The position numbers and the translations under genes were made by a program. A stretch of DNA of 64,000 bases from Dama dama (taxonomy: Eukaryota > Chordata > Mammalia > Artiodactyla > Cervidae), in NCBI RefSeq assembly GCF_033118175.1, contig NC_083697.1, positions 29,858,001 to 29,922,000 of the forward strand, read 5' to 3'. Shown here piece after piece: positions 57,902-64,000 of this stretch. Under the pieces are notes generated by a model. That model was not told the origin of the DNA. It made no database searches and worked only from the letters and a program-made list of their open reading frames with translations. Each line of letters begins with the position of its first letter. The stretch's first letter is position 1.

Positions 57902-58017
57902 TCACTCAGTCATATCGAACTCTTTGCGACCCCATGGACTGTAGCCTACCAGGCTCCTCCCTCCATGGGATTCTCCAGGCAAGAGTACTGGAGTGGGTTG
58001 CCATTTCCTTCTCCAGG
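57902..58017 (-). mobile_element. Bov-A SINE with perfect TSD
   Basis: Reversed Bov-A, 'agtcactcagtcatatcgaa' to 'gccatttccttctccagg'. Exact 12-bp flanks 'tagagaagatgt' lie at 57890-57901 and 58018-58029. Confidence 0.93.
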
Positions 58018-58309
58018 TAGAGAAGATGTAGTGAGATCAAAATCAGGTCAAGTGGAGTATAACCGATCCAGTCAAGAAGAGGCCATGCGGTAGACTAGCA
58101 AAGCTTCCACAAGAGAAGCAGATCGGGCATGCAGTCACAGGCATGCAGGAGTATCCTGGCATGTAAAACACAACGAAGATGCCTGTTCTAGTGACTGCCT
58201 ATCATAATACGGTAGCAAGGAAATCCCACAAGGGTTAGACGAATTACTTAGAACTCCCGATTGGCGTTACTGTCCTTTACAAATATTTGGTCTCCTTTTA
58301 ATTTTGAAC

Positions 58310-58660
58310 ATGTGGCAGGATCACATACCTGTGCCCACCTTGAAATTATGTGTGGCCACATGAGGGGTTCGGGTCAATGAACTGTGAGGGCAGTCACTCG
58401 TGAGCGTCACTTCCGGACAGAAGCACTTGTTTACTGGAGCTCGCTCTCCAGGGCTCTCCTCTCCTGCTGGGTGACTGTGAAATGCTGATATGGGTGCTTC
58501 TGCTTGCCTGATTGAAGCCGGCTGGAATGCTGAGCCAGCACACGGGAATGACTGCCCTGGAGGGTGGCCCAAGCCTGCAGAGGACTTCAAATTGTATTAA
58601 GTTGCGGAGATGGCTCCGTTTTACTGCAGCATAGCTTATAACTTGTCTGAATGTGATGTG
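58310..58660 (+). mobile_element. Probable ancient interspersed repeat, family not fixed
   Basis: The wording of this stretch ('cgtcacttccggacagaagc' followed later by 'ttttactgcagcatagctta') recalls a dispersed placental repeat seen in many mammals, but I cannot name the family with confidence. A 89-codon minus-strand frame crosses it and is taken as chance. Confidence 0.4.
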
Positions 58661-59989
58661 GAAACAGGCATAGCTGCATATTCAATTAAATAGTTACAAA
58701 CTTACCAGGACTCTCAAGCAGTCAGTCTCTATCTCTCTCTCTGTGTCTCTGTCTCGAATAAACTGTTTTGCTCTTTTGATTTTGGGCACTGAGTATGCTA
58801 TAGCAACAACAAGGACAGGCAAGGAGGGAATGTATCATAGTCATTTTTTGAATGAAGAAAAGGAGTGGTCACAATTAGAAGGTGTTAACTTTTAAAAACC
58901 CACAGAGGGCATGAAGTGAAAATCTTAGCTGCTCTTTCTGTCATCTGTATGATTCAGTGAGGCATTTACGAGTTTGTAAAAATATAAAGCTCAAACCAGC
59001 TCTAGAAAACAGGATTTGTGGTCAAGATATTGAGGGGTCTCATAAATCCAGAAAAAGTTGTAAACAACCAGGCCTTTGAAAGGAAAAAAAAAAGAAAAAT
59101 AGATTTAGGAATTTCTCTGCCTCTGTCTTTGTCTCCTCCCTTCACCCCTGTTGACCCTGACCTATGGTCCCTCTGGGCTGAACAGTTTTATCTGTTTATC
59201 CACCTTACACATGAATCATTTGCTAGTGGCCAAATCAGTTCCGGCCTGCAAGCCCTTTCATTCAAACAACCACACCCAACTTTCCTCTGAATGTTTAAGT
59301 CATATTCTTCCAAGAAAGCACCTGTTTAGCCTAGCTTACTTTGTAAATTGGGTTTGGGAAGTTAAGGCCACTGGTCCTTAGATATTCTCTAGTTAGACAT
59401 TCACCTACCCTAGTTCAGTCCTCTGCAATGACAGCAGTTGAACCTGTGAATTGATGATCACTTAGCATGTGCTATGGCTGGGGCATTTTATCCAAAATGG
59501 GAGTGGGCAGGGTGGGCACCTGAAATCACAGCTGGAACAATTTTCCGGAATGTCTACACTTTTTGTGGGCTGGACATCAAGGACACCCTGAAAGAGAGAA
59601 GGAAACTCTTTTGAGGGACTACTTCTAAACAACCACCACCCAAATTCTGCCCACTTCCTCTTTGAACATTGCTAATGTCTGGCCTAACTTATCACCAGGG
59701 AATAATTTAGACGTTGCAAACAATGGAACCCTTTGTGTATTTGGAGAAAGAGAAACTGTGAGTAACACTGAGCCCTCCCCTGGATTTACACGTGTAATTA
59801 TTCTTACAGTGGGGACATGTGAGAGACACACCTCATAGCAAAAAGGATCTCCTGAATTCCCATCCCGTTTCTCATTCTGGACGCATGAGTCAATTCTTTT
59901 TACCCTTTGAAAGTTGATTTTGTAATTTAAAAAAAAGTCTAAATGTGAATTTTTACTTTTTTCTACAAATGCCTTAAAATGTTTCTTTC
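58661..59989. other. No feature recognised
   Basis: Includes a short (TC)n stretch at about 58727-58756. Frames of up to 134 codons on either strand lack recognisable domains. Confidence 0.4.
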
Positions 59990-60280
59990 TCTTTCTTAAT
60001 TCTATTGAGATATAATTGACATATAACATTGTATAAGTTTAAGGTGTACAACATGATCTGATACATGTATATATGGCAAAATGATTACCACTTTAAGATT
60101 AGTTAACATCTAATACCTCACACAGATACAATTTTTTCCCTTGTGATTAAAACTTTCAAGAACTATTGTTTAAGCAATTTTAAAATCTATGATACAGTGT
60201 TACTAACTATAGTGACTATATGTTACACTACATCCCCAGGGGTTATTTATCTTATAAATAAACGTCTGTACCTTTTTAAA
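59990..60280 (-). mobile_element. Ancient L1 3' UTR fragment
   Basis: The plus strand carries a reversed old L1M 3' end: 'tattgagatataattgacat', 'taagtttaaggtgtacaaca', 'tactaactatagtgactata', 'catccccaggggttatttat'. Confidence 0.75.
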
Positions 60281-60409
60281 AATTTTTTTTTATTAAGTAT
60301 CTGTATCTTTTGACTACCTCCACTAAATTCTCCCTTCCCAACCTCCTTAAAACACTTATTGCAACTATTTTAAAAATAAGAAAAACTAACCTGGGCTAGC
60401 ATTGTAAGC

Positions 60410-60640
60410 CATTCTTTCCACAAACAGCTTTTAAGCACCAGAGATTCAAATGGGAACGAGACAAATTTCCTCCTCCTCTCAAAGGTTATATCATATAGTT
60501 GTAGGAAGATAGACAAACACATCATATGCATCACAGATACACACATGTACCGTCAACTAATTATAAGCATGAAAAAGGGCTTAAGTCTGTATAAAGAGGC
60601 AGAGACTGATGAGATGTTATTTTAGATAGGTATAAAGACT
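60410..60640 (-). mobile_element. Possible L2-type relic
   Basis: 'ttttaagcaccagagattca' followed by 'gaagatagacaaacaca' resembles a common ancient LINE/SINE tail in reverse. The match is weak. Confidence 0.4.
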
Positions 60641-60654
60641 GCACTGTGAAGATC

Positions 60655-61915
60655 ACCAGTGAACTTCCCTTTTGTCAAAACCAATAGTCAATTCTCAGTT
60701 GTCACTTTACTCAAATTTTCAGCACTGTTAACACAAGTCACTTCATTTGCTTGACCTCAGAGACACCACATTTCTCCCCAGAAGCTACTCCTTTCGGTCA
60801 GATTTGCAGATCCCTCCACTTCTCCCGACCTACCAACTAAAATAAATGACTACTAAGATGTCATGACTACTAATTTTATACATCATCAGCCTGACTAGAG
60901 TCATATATCCAATTACCTACATGCCATCTCCATGTCCACGTCAAATGTTCATCTCAAACTTAACATAACTAGTACTAGCTTTAGATCTTCTTCACAACAT
61001 ATGCTCTCCATTTCCAATGATCCCTTTCTCAGTAAATGATAGCTCCATCCTTCCTTTGATGAGACCCGCACCCCAAACCTTGGCGTTCTTGAGTCCAAGG
61101 AGTCCTTTTTATTTTCCCACACACTCTATCCAATCTATCAACAAATCTTTTAGCTCTATTTTTAAAATATATTTGGAATTGGATGCCTTTCACTTCTTCC
61201 TTCTCAGTAATCCAAACCACCTTATTTCTAGCTTGGATTATGACAATAGTCATGTGGTCTTCCATTTTGGCCCTTGCTCCCTTTCAACCATTGCATCCAG
61301 AGTCAGTTCTTACAAGAGACTGATGGTTTTCTCTAAGCTTGAATCATATCATATCACTTTCCTAATAAAATACTGCTTATTTCATCAGAATAACATTCAG
61401 AATCTTTTCTATGGTCTACGAGGCCTTGTATAATATGACTCTATAGCACCTCTGTGACCTAGTCTTGGACCACTCTCTCTGGTTCATTATGCTTCAACTA
61501 CACTGGCCTCCTTTGACAGTTCTTTACAAAGGTCAAACAGGCTCTTACATCAGGGTCTTTGCACATGCTATATTTCTTTAACACAGAACACTCTTTTTCC
61601 AGATAGCTGCATAGCTATTGTCTTTACTTCATTGAATCTGTTGAAATATTATCTTCTCAGAGATGTCTTCCCTAAACAATCTGTCTACAACAGTGAGTAA
61701 CACTACTTTGACAACCATTCCTTTCAGTGCTGTTACCAGTATACATGATTCTTACCACTTAGCTCATCCAACATGTTCTGCATGTGTAATTGTTCCCTTT
61801 TGTTGTGTGTCTCTCCTCACTGGAATGTAAAGTTTATGAATGGTGAGACTTGATATTTTCATGTCATATTCCCAGTGTCTGATATGTATAGGTGTTCAAT
61901 AAATGCCTATTAAAT
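60655..61915 (+). mobile_element. L2 LINE relic, about 1.25 kb
   Basis: L2 is a CR1-clade LINE, inactive in placental mammals. The order is kept: an early RT stretch (60655-60830); the region translating to FSVNDSSILP and HSIQSINKSF (about 61020-61160, part of a 138-codon open frame); 'tctatggtctacgaggcctt'; 'tctttgcacatgctatattt'; then the L2 tail 'ccagtgtctgatatgtatag' and 'gtgttcaataaatgcc'. The DD active-site segment is absent. Unusually long for such an old element. Confidence 0.75.
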
Positions 61916-62514
61916 ATAGGCTTTCCAATAACCATGAATACTAGCAAAATAAAATACCATTAATCAGAAGTAAATAGATGGCTAGTCTGACTGCAAGATT
62001 CCTTTTTAAAAAAATACTTGCAAATTCACGAATTTCCCATCAATAATGGGCAAAACTTACTTGGAGTAAGGTTAAACTTCTGCTGGCTTTGAACAGTAAA
62101 ACTCTTTTCTGATTACTATATTGATTTGGTATATGCAAATGTGCTTTTAGAGGGCTTGACAAAGTTTGTCCTAAATTGATTTACCCGGTCTTCCACAATG
62201 TGTTATCTTTAGTTTGATTACTAAGCTGTTTGTGGTAGTTCTTGAAGTTGTTGTCAAAGCACTTCAAGTGTAAACTCCAGCTCATTTCAGGTCAAATATT
62301 CTGAAATTCTGAGTTTAGAAAAGCCAGAATACATACAGTTCTACAGCATGGATAGTTCTTGGATGTTCAATATAATAGCATACATATAGCTCTTTTAAAT
62401 GTAAACATGTATGACATGACACCCTTAATCTATTCATAATTTAAAATTAATAATAAAGTTAGAATTAAAACTATCTAGGAGAAAGGTCTATAAGATTTCT
62501 CTCTTATAGTGTAT
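61916..62514. other. No feature recognised
   Basis: AT-rich, unassigned sequence. Confidence 0.4.
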
Positions 62515-62680
62515 GTGTATGTATATATAAATATACACATACATACATTAACAATATATTAATAAGTGTGTGTAGGTATATATAAATATACACATACATA
62601 TACACAATATATTTATAAGTATGTGTATGTATATATAAATATACACGTACATACATTAATAATATATTAATATATATTTC
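62515..62680. repeat. AT-rich palindromic tandem repeat, ~54-bp unit, three copies
   Basis: The core 'gtatatataaatatacac' starts at 62521, 62576 and 62629 (spacing 55 and 53). Each unit is itself an imperfect inverted repeat (gtatgtatatata / tatacacatacat), separated by aatatatt-type spacers. Confidence 0.85.
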
Positions 62681-62761
62681 TTATATTAGGAATATTGAAA
62701 TATCCCTGAGTATGCACTATGGTACTTAACCTGTCATATATTGGATGTCAATATACTTTTT

Positions 62762-62850
62762 AAGTTCATTCAGCAAAATTTGTTGAGCACATATTCTGTG
62801 CCCAGAATTGGGATATGAAATGATGATACAAATATAAATAAAACAAATAT
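62762..62850 (-). mobile_element. L2/MIR-type tail fragment
   Basis: 'agttcattcagcaaaatttg', 'ttgagcacatattctgtgcc', 'cagaattgggatatgaaatg' is the reversed common tail of L2/MIR elements. Confidence 0.6.
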
Positions 62851-64000
62851 AAATATTTATTAAATGCAAATTAATGATTGCCCATAGCCTTGCCAAATTT
62901 TACATAAAACATATCCTCTCTATATTGAACTTAGCATACAATTCCATAAGTTATAGTTTGGTTCCTGACTGAAAAAAAAAAAACCAAAATGAACAAATAA
63001 ATTTACTCCTGAACACATTAGTTATAACAACTTTCCCAAATGAGTAAAACTAACTTCTGGAAAAAAAAACTTGGTTCAATACAATTTCAAGAGCAATCCA
63101 AAAGCTAAATAAAAAGAAGGCTTTTTACTATAAATCTCAAATAAAATCCATTTTGAATATATTTTTCATAGAGCTTCTATAGAGAATAGGGTAGAACATG
63201 TTAAATGTGAATGTCAGAGGAATTAGCTTTAAGATAATAAATCTAACTTTCATACAGATTTATGTCTCCATCAGGATTGGCTGTATATTCTGCAGTTTCT
63301 TCAGCACTCTGCTCCATCAACTCAGGTGAGAATAGGACAGACAAACTGCTGTCTGCCATCAGCTACTCAGAATGAAGTGTGTGCCTCAGATGAGTCAAAA
63401 CCAGAAGCTACTATTCAACTCTTATTGTCAAAATGATAGTACTTCATCAAGAACCAAAAGGAAAGTAAAAAATTTCAAAGCCAGCCATTCTCAAAACAGG
63501 ATATAAAATGAAATATCTTTACTGTTTTTTCCTTTAAAAAGTTTCTAGATGTAGTAGAACACTTAATAGCAAATTAACATTTTATCCATTTACTATAATT
63601 TGTACCAATGGAGGTAAACTGTGACTTGCAGCATTTGAATGCATAGGTGACTCCAAATTCTCAATATTTTCTTTTTTTCATATATATTTGTATTCATAAT
63701 TACTTTAGATGAAGTAGCACCTTATACCTAAATGTTTGCATAGAGAGTATATGTGCAACTCACATATACTTTGAGATATTTGAATGAAAGGATTAATCTT
63801 GAATCCTTTATACATTTATGTACTACCTAGCACAGGACAGGTGTTCAAAATACAACTGGCAAATCAATAATTCACTTATAAAAATCAAAGTTTTATGTTC
63901 ATGTATTCAAAAGTAAACATATTTTTAGTCTCCTGGTAATTCTCTTATATAACAGATACACAATAAATTCTGGGCTTTACTTTTGAACTAACATTGTAAC
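62851..64000. other. No feature recognised
   Basis: AT-rich sequence to the window end. Near 63800-63870 a string resembling an L2 tail ('ctagcacaggacaggtgttc') is present but weak. No coding evidence. Confidence 0.4.

Noticed and set aside
1..64000. CRISPR arrays, prokaryotic operons, defence systems or phage genes
   Set aside because: The sequence is mammalian throughout. Repeats are interspersed retroelements and microsatellites, and no spaced repeat array or bacterial gene organisation is present.

Overview
This window is mammalian, and almost certainly bovid (cattle, sheep, goat or a relative). The evidence is many tRNA-headed Bov-tA/Bov-A SINEs, several RTE-type BovB LINE fragments whose 3' ends repeat ctgaactga-type units, artiodactyl L1 (L1-BT type) elements, and a background of shared placental repeats (MIR, L2, MER5, an MLT1/MST-type MaLR LTR, ancient L1M). 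I found no host protein-coding exon, rRNA, functional tRNA, CRISPR or prokaryotic feature. Every long open frame I could identify belongs to a retrotransposon or to a GC-rich L1 5' UTR. It reads as a repeat-filled intergenic or deep intronic segment.

Layout. 1-3.6 kb: AT-rich sequence with a MIR and a Bov-tA. 3.6-12.9 kb: an ancient L1, broken by two SINEs, a young 5'-truncated L1-BT (7122-9670, with a 732-codon open ORF2 remainder) plus an older L1 3' end, and a BovB. 12.9-19.4 kb: mostly unrecognised sequence with BovB, SINE, MIR and MER5 pieces. 19448-27345: full-length L1 on the minus strand with a 20-bp target-site duplication (TSD). 28.2-30.8 kb: a long BovB with a damaged reverse transcriptase. 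31-42 kb: decayed L1, a SINE/BovB cluster at 34.7-36.7 kb, and L1 3' ends. 43426-51227: a second full-length L1, plus strand, with a perfect 14-bp TSD and an uninterrupted ORF1. 51.3-64 kb: MLT1-type solo LTR, MIRs, BovB, SINEs, an ancient L1 3' UTR, a 1.2-kb L2 relic and an AT-rich palindromic tandem repeat.

Most interesting observation. The two full-length L1s have different flanks and different TSDs, so they are separate insertions, yet they share four ORF2-disabling changes at homologous positions: one lost C in the endonuclease region and three premature stops. Where the 7-9 kb L1-BT can be compared (the last stop), it lacks the change. ORF1 has kept its full 308-codon length without indels in both copies and is fully open in one. 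This pattern fits a full-length L1 lineage that spread with a dead ORF2, using an ORF2 supplied in trans. Gene conversion between the inverted pair is the main alternative.

The coordinates of ancient repeats are approximate, because they come from recognising consensus features by eye.
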